Shown here piece after piece: positions 55,269 to 63,518 of a DNA stretch of 64,000 bases (position 1 is the stretch's first letter; each line of letters opens with the position of its first letter). The notes below the pieces were generated by a model. It did not search any database. It saw nothing but the letters and a program-made list of their open reading frames with translations, and was not told the origin of the DNA. A program made the position numbers and the translations under genes. The DNA is from Calothrix brevissima NIES-22 (GTDB lineage: Bacteria > Cyanobacteriota > Cyanobacteriia > Cyanobacteriales > Nostocaceae): assembly GCF_002367995.1 (NCBI RefSeq), contig NZ_AP018207.1, positions 7,364,199-7,428,198 on the forward strand, written 5' to 3'.

Positions 55269-55958
55269 ATGACTAATTCTCTTCATGCTGCATTTGCTGC
55301 GATCGCTAACGTCGGCAATGAGCAAGAGCTAAAACTCGCGCTCACGGACAAAATTAGCGAACATTTTGGCGTGCAACATTGGGGTATCTCTTTCATAGAT
55401 GACCAGTCAAAGACTGAGATTGATGTTTCCGATATTCCCGCCGTCTGCTTACAAGGTAATCCCATCGGACGCTACGTAGTTGAGCGTCATGCACCCGCGC
55501 ACGAGCAATTAATCCTATCAGAACAAGATTGGAAGCATATTTGTCCGCGTCACGATCACGAACATGTAATGACAGGCCCCATAGTCTGTGACGGTCGTTT
55601 GGTAGGAACCCTCAACCTAGCTCGCGCTCAAGGTAGTCCACCCTTTGACGGTAACGATTTAGCCGATTTGAGTGCTTTATGCATTCACATTTCCGCAAAA
55701 ATTGCCACCTTGCGGGCAAAACCCCAAATTATCAAACCCTCATTACCTAACCCCCTCACACCAAGGGAGTTAGAAATTGCTGAATTAGTCGCTCAAGGCT
55801 TAACCAATGGGGAAATCGCCGCTCGGCTGTGGATTAGCCAAAATTCTGTCAAGCAAGCCCTCAAACGCATGTTTCGTAAGCTTGGGGTGTCAGCGCGGAC
55901 AGAAATGGTGACAAAGCTGCATTCAATATCTTCCCCTCAGAGCAAACAGATTAATTAA
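55269..55958 (+). CDS. GAF-domain LuxR-type transcription regulator
   Basis: A 229-residue protein. Residues 5-150 look like a GAF sensor (ELKLALTDKISEHFGVQHWG, TGPIVCDGRLVGTLNLAR) and residues 165-225 are a LuxR/NarL helix-turn-helix (LTPRELEIAELVAQGLTN, IWISQNSVKQALKRMFRKL). It may be a one-component regulator that senses a small ligand. The ATG is only about 10-20 bases after the right end of the IsrB element, so its own promoter and RBS region have been replaced or displaced; 'tttttctg' precedes the start and no clear ribosome site is seen. It may now be transcribed from inside the element. Confidence 0.82.
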   Translation: MTNSLHAAFAAIANVGNEQELKLALTDKISEHFGVQHWGISFIDDQSKTEIDVSDIPAVCLQGNPIGRYVVERHAPAHEQLILSEQDWKHICPRHDHEHVMTGPIVCDGRLVGTLNLARAQGSPPFDGNDLADLSALCIHISAKIATLRAKPQIIKPSLPNPLTPRELEIAELVAQGLTNGEIAARLWISQNSVKQALKRMFRKLGVSARTEMVTKLHSISSPQSKQIN

Positions 55959-55964
55959 ATTCCT

Positions 55965-56220
55965 AGCAACTTAGCAGTTTCCTTTGTTTGTTGTAAGGAT
56001 GCGGCTATTAGCTGTTCCCCAATGTTTTGTACCTGCTGAACTAAGTTTCCTACCTGCACAAATGAGCAGCAATTACTATTAGTCCAAAATCAATACCAGC
56101 AGTCACACCACCGCCAGTAATTCGGTTGCGATCAATAACGACTCTTTCATGTACTACCTCAACTCCCAAAATTGCTAACTGATCGCGAAAAGCTTAATGA
56201 CAAGCAGCGCGATCGCCTGA
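55965..56220 (-). pseudogene. DJ-1/PfpI family (isonitrile hydratase-like) remnant
   Basis: Minus-strand translation gives [18 protein letters not shown], then [20 protein letters not shown] and VTAGIDFGL, the C-terminal part of a DJ-1/PfpI family enzyme of the isonitrile hydratase type. A stop replaces the conserved Trp in H-W-A-F, and the frame ends again in TAG near 56052. The catalytic Cys half is absent. The piece lies against the stop of the kinase gene and shows that this area has lost DNA. Confidence 0.75.
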
Positions 56221-56228
56221 TTCAGGAC

Positions 56229-57059
56229 TTAGGGTAAACGCCAACTCAGTGTGACTCGCACTCCTCCATTAGGTAAAGTTAAGATTTTCCATGCGCCATT
56301 TGGAAGTTCAGCAGCGATCGCATCCATTATCTTATTGCCATAGCCACCTTTTTTGCGTCCATTGGTAGTAGATTCTACAATTGAGCCATCATTTGCAATT
56401 ACCAGAGTACATCTGTCTCCCTGTTGTCCTAAACTAATACAAACTTGGGTAGCAATACCGTGAGGTGGTTGAGCGTGTTGGATTACATTATTTAGTGCTT
56501 CCCGGAAAAAGCGGTAAATTTCCTCTCGCTGTTCAATCCAAACACTGTTTAGTGCTGGTTCTTGGAGAGGCTGAAGTTCTTTAATCACTGTGAGAGTTAA
56601 CTTTCCAGAATTGACTAAATCTAGCAGCGTGGCGCTAATTCCTACATCTAACCCTTGTCGTAATGCTGGAGTGACCTTCATTTTCTCAGCTAAACCACGA
56701 ATGTTAGACAATTTATCCCTAATTTCCTGCCCTAAAGCTGTCAATTTGTCTAGAATTGAATCGACATCTAAATCAGGCTCTAATTCAATTTTGTCCATCA
56801 CCAGCTTTAACTCTTGCAAAGGCCCGTCATGGATATCAGAAGCAATACGATGGAGGATTTTGCGAGTGCGAGAAAGAATCGCTTCTTGTTCAGCCGCCTT
56901 TAGTTGTGTAATTTGGTAGTTTTGCAGAGTAATAACTTTTTTTTGTTGTCCAAAAATCCAATAGATCAAAACAGATATTCCTGTTGTTGTCCATACCAAC
57001 AAAGGCAGAATAATTGATAATATCCATTTATATTTCCAGAAGATTAAACATCCTCCCAA
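56229..57059 (-). CDS. histidine kinase half of a split CHASE2 kinase
   Basis: A 276-residue frame with an N-terminal pair of membrane spans (the first partly before the TTG used here: IGLVLGIFIGYLGGCLIFW; second ILSIILPLLVWTTTGISVLI), a NarX-type phosphoacceptor region with HDGPLQELKLV (His at about residue 78), and an HATPase domain (REALNNVIQHAQ, GGYGNKIMDAI). The D-box and G-boxes are short but visible. Its frame continues, with two stops inside a repeat, into the CHASE2 gene upstream, so it is the C-terminal half of one former sensor kinase. It has no ATG of its own; a TTG inside the first membrane span is the best start. Expression as a separate protein is doubtful. Confidence 0.65.
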   Translation of the reverse strand: MGGCLIFWKYKWILSIILPLLVWTTTGISVLIYWIFGQQKKVITLQNYQITQLKAAEQEAILSRTRKILHRIASDIHDGPLQELKLVMDKIELEPDLDVDSILDKLTALGQEIRDKLSNIRGLAEKMKVTPALRQGLDVGISATLLDLVNSGKLTLTVIKELQPLQEPALNSVWIEQREEIYRFFREALNNVIQHAQPPHGIATQVCISLGQQGDRCTLVIANDGSIVESTTNGRKKGGYGNKIMDAIAAELPNGAWKILTLPNGGVRVTLSWRLP

Positions 57060-57290
57060 ATAACCGATGAATATTCCTAAAACTAGTCCTATTGAAGAAG
57101 GCAGAAGGCAGAGGGCAGAGGGCAGAAGGTTTTGTTTAGAAGGGGATTCTGACCCCTCCTAAACAAGAGCCACCAAATTGAAAATTTGGTGGGGGTCTTA
57201 AACCCTTACTCCCTTCGGTCGTGGCAGAGGGCAGGAATCAGAATTCCCTTCTGCCTTCTGCCTCCTGCCCTCTGCCTTTCTTGATAAACG
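57060..57290. repeat. repeat insertion that splits the CHASE2 kinase
   Basis: Bounded by inverted arrays of 'ggcagaa/ggcagag' (57094-57129) and 'ccttctg/cctcctg' (57243-57277). Inside are CCACCAAATT/AATTTGGTGG (57169-57191) and a 'tagaaggggattctgacccctcctaaac' palindrome. It introduces TAA (57198) and TAG (about 57159) into a frame that is otherwise the same on both sides. Confidence 0.7.
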
Positions 57291-58367
57291 CAAATCTTGA
57301 TACTTGTAAACACCTGAACTGATTAAAACTGCCCCGAAAATAACGATGATCAACTCGAGCCATTGCGGCGGAATTTGTAAAAATGAATCTGTCATCAAAC
57401 TGGCCATAAGGTTGGCCTGAATTTCTACGCCGCCCATGCTGTCGCCGAAAGGCGACAGCATGGGCATTGTGTGTATGTTGTTCCCTTCTGCAAAACCAAT
57501 GAAAACGACCTTATGACGTACTTTTTGCGAGAGTTTGACAGGAGAAGCAACCAAACATTTTTGTTCTTTATTCGGCTGACAAATAGATGTTAATTCTAGA
57601 GAAGGAAAAGTTCCCGCCTTACCCCAAAAATTAATCTCTACCTGAGTTGAAATTTTAGCAAGTCGTGAGGATAAATAAACTTTTTGCTCTTGCTGTTCAA
57701 ACTTTTCTAAAGCGAGAAGCGCAGCAGATTTAAAAGTTTTAACTTTATTGATTTCTTCCGAGACAAAGAACTGACCAACCAAATGAGTGCGGCGAGCAGT
57801 GCTACTTAAATTTATAGGCAATTCCGCCTCTGGTTCGTATTCAAAAAAACCCTGAATTGTCTCAGGGTTAATTAAAGGACGAAGTTGCTCACTATCAAAA
57901 GGCAGAAGATGATTGTAGATTAAAATTCTGGGTTTTTTATAATTGTCAATAGAATTGATGCGCGTCACTAAAACAATTTGCCCGCCATGATTTTGCACCA
58001 AATTTTTTAGAGGTCTATTTATTGGCTCAGTAATATTGATTGGGTACTCAAACCCTGATGCTTCTCGCCAGTCATTGCGCAAGTTCAATACGACAACAGA
58101 TGCACCAGCTTCTAACAGATTTTTGGCTAAATCTGCATAGAACATTCGCCCTAAAGATAGCTGTTGATTTGCTAAATCCTTGCTTTGAATTTTCACCAAA
58201 ATAATTTCTTGAGGCGGAGGTTTTGGGTGATGCAATCTCAGCAAAGTATCTTGAAGCTGTAACTCCAATTTCTGAACTAAAGGAATTTGGGAGAAAATGA
58301 AATTGTAAAATACACCGCAACCAATTCCTAAGCTGAGAAATTTAATTTGCCGACTTTTGCGCCACAT
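57198..58367 (-). CDS. CHASE2 sensor half of a split kinase
   Basis: A 389-residue protein. One N-terminal membrane span (IKFLSLGIGCGVFYNFIF), then a CHASE2 domain (about residues 30-340) with LRLHHPKPPPQEIILVKI, VVVLNLRNDWREASG, FFEYEPEAELPIN and KVVFIGFAEGN, then the first of the usual three C-terminal membrane spans (LELIIVIFGAVLISSGVYK). The last 25 residues (KAEGRRQKAEGNSDS...) are encoded by an inserted repeat and end at a TAA. The kinase half continues downstream in the same frame. The ATG at 58367 follows the stop of a small secreted protein by four bases, so these are one operon. CHASE2 senses an unknown periplasmic signal. Confidence 0.7.
   Translation of the reverse strand: MWRKSRQIKFLSLGIGCGVFYNFIFSQIPLVQKLELQLQDTLLRLHHPKPPPQEIILVKIQSKDLANQQLSLGRMFYADLAKNLLEAGASVVVLNLRNDWREASGFEYPINITEPINRPLKNLVQNHGGQIVLVTRINSIDNYKKPRILIYNHLLPFDSEQLRPLINPETIQGFFEYEPEAELPINLSSTARRTHLVGQFFVSEEINKVKTFKSAALLALEKFEQQEQKVYLSSRLAKISTQVEINFWGKAGTFPSLELTSICQPNKEQKCLVASPVKLSQKVRHKVVFIGFAEGNNIHTMPMLSPFGDSMGGVEIQANLMASLMTDSFLQIPPQWLELIIVIFGAVLISSGVYKYQDLRLSRKAEGRRQKAEGNSDSCPLPRPKGVRV
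57432..57465. repeat. perfect 15-bp hairpin with GAAA loop in CHASE2 coding
   Basis: GCCCATGCTGTCGCC and GGCGACAGCATGGGC flank GAAA on the plus strand. It encodes PMLSPFGDSMG on the minus strand, replacing the usual proline-glycine rich CHASE2 loop, and does not break the frame. Confidence 0.8.
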
Positions 58368-58371
58368 TTGG

Positions 58372-58737
58372 TTACAGTTTGGGAAAAAGACGATAACGAA
58401 TAATCCGATAGGGATTATTTTGAGACAAGCTGACTCCTAACTCATTCCCTGTTTGGACAAATTGCCAAGTTCCAGCATTCATCGTTACAGTTTCATTGAG
58501 ATCAGTAGATTTATTTAGCTGGTATGGGGGTTCATTTTTCGAGGGGCCAGAGAGGAATTGCAGATTGTAATCTATTATACTCAAGCTTAACTCAACTGTC
58601 CCCCCTTCACCAGCACCACTGACAATTTTGCCTGTTCCTGACCAAATTTGTTGAGCAAAGGCGGGTGAACTGATTCCCCATAGTAAAGAGGCTGTGGTGA
58701 GGATAATATGCAGTCTTTGTATAGGGAATTTCATCAT
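58372..58737 (-). CDS. small exported protein, unknown
   Basis: A 121-residue protein with a good signal peptide (LHIILTTASLLWGISSPAFA, cleavage after A-F-A). The mature part (IWSGTGKIVSGAGEGGTVEL) is beta-rich with Gly. It ends four bases before the CHASE2 gene, so the two are co-transcribed and it could be the periplasmic partner or ligand carrier for CHASE2. No known family was recognised. The start ATG is double (MMK); the first is used. Confidence 0.7.
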   Translation of the reverse strand: MMKFPIQRLHIILTTASLLWGISSPAFAQQIWSGTGKIVSGAGEGGTVELSLSIIDYNLQFLSGPSKNEPPYQLNKSTDLNETVTMNAGTWQFVQTGNELGVSLSQNNPYRIIRYRLFPKL

Positions 58738-58961
58738 TGGAGCGTGGATAAAGATGATCTCACACTTACCAGGATTGGGTTTTTAGATGGGTTCGTAAGT
58801 CTGCAAATTAATTTGCGGGAGTTCGCACGGTTTTCTGCGGTGATACTCGTAGATTTTTTTTGTGGGTAAAAATACTATAAGCAACAGGTTAGCCCTCAAT
58901 AGCGATCGCTTTCTCGAACTAATAATTTGGTAATTCACAGTATTTTCGGAAAAACAAGTAT

Positions 58962-59552
58962 ATGAAACTGTTAAAAACTCTTTTCTTTGTTGGAGCTATC
59001 TCTGTTCTGACTATAAGCTCTTTAAATGTTTTGATGCCTTCAACTGCCAAAGCAGAAGTTCCTGCCGGTCGGTATGAGGCTCAATCAAATGGTCAGATTT
59101 TCTTTTATCCCGCAGATCGCACCAGGAACCCAGTAGTTGTCTACAACGGAAAACAGCGTGCTTTAACTATTGTTCAATACGGTGGAGCGCTCTATACAGC
59201 TTTTGACGGGGGTGGAATCTACCGTAGCCCGGATGGACAAGACCTTGGTGGTGGTAGAAGTGGAAACACTACGCGAGTCTATCCGGGATCACAGACAGTC
59301 AGAGCTATGCTAGTTTGCCAAAATGCTATCTTCACTGCATTTAGTGGAGGTGGGATTTACCGTAGCATAGATGGTCAAAATCTTGGTGGAGGTGGAAGTA
59401 CTACTAGGGTATACGGTGGGAATCAACTTGTAACAGATATGCAGTGCCGTACAGATAGCGTAGTTACATCTTTTAGTGGTGGCGGTGTATATGAAAGCCC
59501 AGACGGCAATAATCTTGGTGGTGGTGGAAGGACAGTTAGGCTAAACCGCTAG
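58962..59552 (+). CDS. exported Gly-rich repeat protein
   Basis: A 196-residue protein with a signal peptide (LFFVGAISVLTISSLNVLMP, ending at A-K-A near residue 30). Three repeats of about 45 residues contain GGGIYRSPDGQDLGGG and its variants (GGGIYRSIDGQNLGGGG, GGGVYESPDGNNLGGGG) preceded by an F-S-G or F-D-G strand, which looks like blades of a small beta-propeller or beta-solenoid. Four cysteines are in the mature part. Function unknown; in this place it may be a cell-surface or lectin-like protein. The related protein follows 200 bases on. Confidence 0.72.
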   Translation: MKLLKTLFFVGAISVLTISSLNVLMPSTAKAEVPAGRYEAQSNGQIFFYPADRTRNPVVVYNGKQRALTIVQYGGALYTAFDGGGIYRSPDGQDLGGGRSGNTTRVYPGSQTVRAMLVCQNAIFTAFSGGGIYRSIDGQNLGGGGSTTRVYGGNQLVTDMQCRTDSVVTSFSGGGVYESPDGNNLGGGGRTVRLNR

Positions 59553-59590
59553 TAAGGTAATAGATATTCATATTGTACTACACGTCTTTC

Positions 59591-59623
59591 AGATCCCCGA
59601 CTTCTTGAAGAAGTCGGGGATCT
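59591..59623. repeat. 33-base perfect palindrome
   Basis: AGATCCCCGACTTCTT and AAGAAGTCGGGGATCT are perfect complements around one G. It lies 39 bases after the stop of the first secreted gene. The same sequence type is widely scattered in cyanobacteria, so it is a repeat that may also act as terminator. Confidence 0.75.
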
Positions 59624-59754
59624 AGTCTCCCACGACAGCATTATGATTTCATGCGATCGCACTGTTTAATTACGCTTAATTTTAGAGAGCGATCGCAGAT
59701 GAATCAATAACTTAGCAATTCACAGTAATTTTTTTTGGAGCAATAAATAAGTAA

Positions 59755-60504
59755 ATGATTAAAAATCTTAAGTCACCGAAGAAATTATTTATCTTGTCTG
59801 GACTGTCAGTAGTTTTATCAACTTGTTTTTTAGGCACAGCTTCTACTCTACTACCACCTTCCATCAGCTCAAGCGCCTTCGCTCAAAACTCTAAGGTATC
59901 AAAAACAAAAACCGTTCTTTATGTACGTCCCTTTGATGGTAGAAATTTGGGAGCAGTATCATCAAGCCTAACCCTATCGAGTGGAACTGGAAGGGATCAA
60001 TGGCTTGGTTGGAGTTGGGATGGTACTACAGCTTCATACATCGTTAATGAGGGACAAAAAACCGTTCTTTATGCACGTCCCTTTGATGGTAGAAATTTGG
60101 GAGCAGTATCATCAAGCCTAACCCTATCGAGTGGAACTGGAAGGGATCAATGGCTTGGTTGGATTTGGGATGGTACTACAGCTTCATACATCGTTAATGA
60201 GGGACAAAAAACCGTTCTTTATGTACGTCCCTTTGATGGTCTAAGTTTGGGAGCAGTATCGTCAAGCCTAACCCTATCAAGTGGAACTGGAAGGGATCAA
60301 TGGCTTGGTTGGAATTGGGATGGTACTACAGCTTCATACATCGTTAATCAGGACGAAAACACCGTTCTTTATGTACGTCCCTTTGATGGTCGAAGTTTTG
60401 GAGCAGTATCGTCAAGGCTAATCTTATCGACTGGAACCGGAAGGGATCAATGGCTTGGTTGGAGTTGGGATGGCAAAACTGCTTCATACGTCGTTAATGA
60501 GTAA
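59755..60504 (+). CDS. exported protein with four 50-residue repeats
   Basis: A 249-residue protein. The first 45 residues contain a hydrophobic signal (LFILSGLSVVLSTCFLG) ending near SSAFA. The mature part is four exact-period repeats of 50 residues, each starting TVLYVRPFDGRNLGAVSS and ending WDGTTASYIVN, with a central GTGRDQWLGW. In DNA the period is 150 bases and the first three copies are almost identical, so the array is recently amplified. The regular W, Y and D residues hint at a carbohydrate- or calcium-binding beta structure; no known domain was recognised. Confidence 0.75.
   Translation: MIKNLKSPKKLFILSGLSVVLSTCFLGTASTLLPPSISSSAFAQNSKVSKTKTVLYVRPFDGRNLGAVSSSLTLSSGTGRDQWLGWSWDGTTASYIVNEGQKTVLYARPFDGRNLGAVSSSLTLSSGTGRDQWLGWIWDGTTASYIVNEGQKTVLYVRPFDGLSLGAVSSSLTLSSGTGRDQWLGWNWDGTTASYIVNQDENTVLYVRPFDGRSFGAVSSRLILSTGTGRDQWLGWSWDGKTASYVVNE
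59911..60500 (+). repeat. four 150-bp tandem repeats
   Basis: Units begin 'accgttctttatgtacgtcc' at 59911, 60061, 60211 and 60361. Copies 1 to 3 differ at only a few positions each; the fourth is slightly more diverged. Confidence 0.95.
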
Positions 60505-60756
60505 CTAGGGAAGCGATCGCACTTTTGATAACACGATGATTTTAGGCGATCGCATTTCTATACCAAGTAAATAATAACTTGTAAAGTTTTTTTTAATGCA
60601 ATACTTAATTAAACTTTTGTCCAGCTTGATTATTGTACAAATACTTTTTAGAGCTAAAGACTAGACAATATGAAAAAAAGTTATTTAGAAAAGTGACTAC
60701 TTTAATCTGCACTCATCCTTAATTTCAGCCATGCTTACGAACAAATCGCCCAAAAT

Positions 60757-61419
60757 ATGAAAACCAAGCCACTGCTGTTTCTCGTTGTAGAAGATCACCC
60801 GGAGGTAGCCCAAAATAACTGTGATTTTTTGAGAAAATTCGACCCCTCTGCTGTTTGTGTCATTGCCAACAATCCCCAAGAAGCACTACAGTACTTACAG
60901 ATAGAGACACCAGATTTAATTGTCCTCGATTTACAATTTATTACACCTTCTGGTTCTCAATCAGCTAAATCTGCTTTCCAACTATTAGAGTTAATTTTTA
61001 ATGCTTATTCCTCTCTAAATATTCTCATATATAGTAGTGAACCTAGTTGGCTGATAAAACTTGTCACATCTGTTAATCATCACTCAGGTGGGTTTGTAGT
61101 GGTAAACAAAATGGAACGACGCAAGGCTTTTTTAGAGGGGGTTGAAAGTGCGCTGAATGGAGAATTGAAAATACCTAGAGAGTTACGTCAAGAATTAGAC
61201 TTGAATAATACGGAATTAGAAGTCCTCAGACTTTTGTGTCATGAATCTTTGACAGACCAAGCGATCGCTCATCATCTTCACATATCTCTCAGATCTGTTC
61301 AAAATCATATCCAACGCCTCAAAGTAAAATTGGGTATTGATGAAGTTGAGCAAAAAGACATCAATTCTCGTATCGCACTTTGTATGACAGCATTTCAGAA
61401 AAAATTATTATTGTTTTAA
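60757..61419 (+). CDS. NarL/LuxR-type response regulator
   Basis: A 220-residue protein. Receiver domain (residues 5-140): acidic pair in VVEDHPEV, the phosphoacceptor Asp in LIVLDLQF (about residue 57), and a Lys in VVNKMERRKAF at the usual position. The C-terminal part (150-215) is a LuxR helix-turn-helix: LNNTELEVLRLLCHE and ISLRSVQNHIQRLKVKL. Such regulators pair with NarX-type kinases, and the split CHASE2 kinase of this type lies 2.4-4.5 kb away, so they may have formed one two-component system with the secreted genes as targets. This is inference. Confidence 0.88.
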   Translation: MKTKPLLFLVVEDHPEVAQNNCDFLRKFDPSAVCVIANNPQEALQYLQIETPDLIVLDLQFITPSGSQSAKSAFQLLELIFNAYSSLNILIYSSEPSWLIKLVTSVNHHSGGFVVVNKMERRKAFLEGVESALNGELKIPRELRQELDLNNTELEVLRLLCHESLTDQAIAHHLHISLRSVQNHIQRLKVKLGIDEVEQKDINSRIALCMTAFQKKLLLF

Positions 61420-61494
61420 TTTATCTTTTAGTATTCGGTTGACCAAGTTGGATGTTCTCTAATTATCTCTCTACGTAAAAACCGAACAATATTT

Positions 61495-62502
61495 ATGCCT
61501 ACTACCACTTGGAATCGTCATCACATTCTTTCCCTTAACGACTTTACTACCGTTGAATACGATGCTGTATTGCAAACAGCCGCGAGTTTCCAAGAAGTGC
61601 TATCGCGACGCACGAAGAAAGTACCAACTTTACAGGGACAGGTGGTGGCGAATTTGTTCTTTGAACCTTCTACCCGCACTCGCAGTAGTTTTGAAATCGC
61701 TGCTAAACGCCTTAGCGCAGATACCCTCAATTTTGCCGCCGCTACTTCTTCCATGACAAAGGGCGAGACAATTTTAGATACAGCGAAAACTTATTTGGCG
61801 ATGGGAACTGATATTATGGTGATTCGCCATCGAGAAGCTGGAGTACCAAATGCGATCGCACAAGAAATGGATCGTTTAGGTGTAAAAGTTAGCGTACTCA
61901 ATGCCGGTGATGGTCAACACGAGCATCCATCCCAAGCACTGCTAGACTTATTCACCATCTGTACTTTAATCGATCCAGCCAATCCCCGTCTAGAATTGTT
62001 AAAAGGTAAAAAAATTGCCATTGTTGGCGATATTCTTCATTCTCGTGTAGCGCGATCGAATATTTGGAGTTTAACAGCAAGCGGTGCGGAAGTTCATTTA
62101 GCCGCACCCCCAACCCTTTTACCCAAAATCTTTGCCGAGTATTTCTCAGAAGAAACAACCTCTCCCCAGCGTCAGCTATTTTTACATTGGGAACTAGAAC
62201 CTGCTTTACGCGACGCTGATTTTGTCATGACTTTGCGTCTGCAAAAAGAACGCATGACTGCCCATTTATTACCTAGTTTACGAGAATATCATCAATTATT
62301 TGGCATTACCCGCGATAAATTACAACTTTGCCAGCCTAATGTTAAAGTATTGCATCCAGGGCCAGTTAATCGCGGTGTGGAAATTAGCTCCGATTTAATG
62401 GACGATCCAGAATTTAGCTTAATTCAAGCACAAGTTACCAGTGGTGTAGCCGTGCGCATGGCTTTGTTATATCTCATTGGTAGCGGTAAAGTCTCAGCCT
62501 AA
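61495..62502 (+). CDS. pyrB: aspartate carbamoyltransferase catalytic subunit
   Basis: A 335-residue enzyme of pyrimidine synthesis that joins carbamoyl phosphate to aspartate. The carbamoyl-phosphate loop is [12 protein letters not shown] (about residues 57-68), followed by [10 protein letters not shown] (80s loop), [11 protein letters not shown] (about 141), [13 protein letters not shown] and the aspartate-binding LHPGPVNRG (about 283). Length is normal for the trimer-forming catalytic chain. It acts in the cytoplasm and stands alone, as usual in cyanobacteria. A hairpin with T-run lies 20 bases downstream. Confidence 0.97.
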   Translation: MPTTTWNRHHILSLNDFTTVEYDAVLQTAASFQEVLSRRTKKVPTLQGQVVANLFFEPSTRTRSSFEIAAKRLSADTLNFAAATSSMTKGETILDTAKTYLAMGTDIMVIRHREAGVPNAIAQEMDRLGVKVSVLNAGDGQHEHPSQALLDLFTICTLIDPANPRLELLKGKKIAIVGDILHSRVARSNIWSLTASGAEVHLAAPPTLLPKIFAEYFSEETTSPQRQLFLHWELEPALRDADFVMTLRLQKERMTAHLLPSLREYHQLFGITRDKLQLCQPNVKVLHPGPVNRGVEISSDLMDDPEFSLIQAQVTSGVAVRMALLYLIGSGKVSA

Positions 62503-62521
62503 TCATAAAACACACCCGTAG

Positions 62522-62546
62522 GGGCGGGGTTTCCCCGCCCTTTATT
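62522..62546 (+). terminator. hairpin terminator after pyrB
   Basis: GGGCGGGG and CCCCGCCC pair around TTT and are followed by TTTATT. The hairpin also belongs to the GGGGCGGGG palindrome family at 43255 and 37457, so it is a repeat used as a terminator. Confidence 0.65.
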
Positions 62547-62818
62547 GTGAGGATATTTTTTCAGTTTACAAAACTATTATTTCGATTATTTCATAGCAAT
62601 CCTATCTGAGTTGTGAAAATATTTTTTTTGATGAACCGCCCTTCGGGTTCGCCACTTTGCCATCGTGACGGGAACCGCCAAGACGGCAAGTGGACTCACC
62701 AAGACGCCAAGTACGCCAAGGTTCAGAGAAAAAACTGAGAGTTAGCAAATTTCATAAATGATTTAGGATTGCTATATACTCTCAGCATTAGCCTTAAGTT
62801 AACTGTATCTTTTGTTCG

Positions 62819-62894
62819 ACACCCGAAAAATTATATTCATCTCTATCTCACACCTTAAACCTCAACATCCATTAAACAGAGATTTTTCGGGTGT
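62819..62894 (+). ncRNA. candidate small RNA or attenuator hairpin
   Basis: ACACCCGAAAAAT (62819-62831) is perfectly complementary to ATTTTTCGGGTGT (62882-62894), followed by TTTAC. The 50 bases between hold little secondary structure and are C/A-rich. The layout is that of a structured leader or a small RNA with a terminator-like end. No promoter was identified. Confidence 0.35.
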
Positions 62895-63017
62895 TTTACT
62901 CTAACTCAGGTATGAGTACGTAGAAAATATTCGCGTAGTAAATTACGCCCATTGTATGAAGACTTAATTTGAGGATTTGGGAAAATGATATTGTACGATT
63001 AACGGGAGAAAATAATC

Positions 63018-63461
63018 ATGAGACAGACATTGTTGACAGCAGTAGCCTTATTCAGCACCCTCGCTTTAGCTGCACCAATTTCTGCTCAAGCTAGCGAGAA
63101 CCAAGCGCAAGTAAAACGCTTGTTAGAAACTGGAGTATGTGCTGGATGTGATTTAACTGGTGTTAATCTTAGCGGTGCGCACTTAATTGGCGCAGATTTA
63201 AGAAACGCTAATTTAAAAGGTGCAAATTTAGCAGGTGCAAATTTAGAAGGTGCAGATTTAGCTGGCGCTAATTTAGAAGCTGCTAATTTAAAACAAGCTT
63301 TCGCCACTGGTGCTAGCTTCAATAACGCTAATTTAACTAATGCTAATTTAAGCGAAGCTAGTTTACACAATGCTCAAGTAGATGGCGCTGTGATGATTGG
63401 GACTAATCTTAATGGTGCTGAGGGATTTGAGATTAATCTGGGTATTGGCGGTGAAGAATAA
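63018..63461 (+). CDS. exported pentapeptide-repeat protein
   Basis: A 147-residue protein with a signal peptide (LLTAVALFSTLALAAPISAQA), a CAGCDLTGVNL entry segment with two Cys that often precede these repeats, and about 14 pentapeptides of the A(D/N)LxG type (ADLRNANLKGANLAGANL). The repeats form a right-handed quadrilateral beta helix. The protein should be periplasmic or in the thylakoid lumen, where several such cyanobacterial proteins occur. Its function is unknown. The ATG at 63018 is preceded by GGGAGA at good spacing. Confidence 0.85.
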   Translation: MRQTLLTAVALFSTLALAAPISAQASENQAQVKRLLETGVCAGCDLTGVNLSGAHLIGADLRNANLKGANLAGANLEGADLAGANLEAANLKQAFATGASFNNANLTNANLSEASLHNAQVDGAVMIGTNLNGAEGFEINLGIGGEE

Positions 63462-63518
63462 TAGTTAAGAGTTAGAAACTAGGATTAACTCTAATTTCTA
63501 ACCCCTAAGGCTTAAATC

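Larger units (their letters stand above)
62503..63017. other. 515-base spacer with hairpins
   Basis: Starts with the pyrB terminator, followed by 'gggttcgcc', 'accgccaagacg' repeats (about 62640-62720), then the 76-base hairpin at 62819-62894. The last 120 bases contain the promoter of the pentapeptide gene, which has a good GGGAGA ribosome site. Confidence 0.5.
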
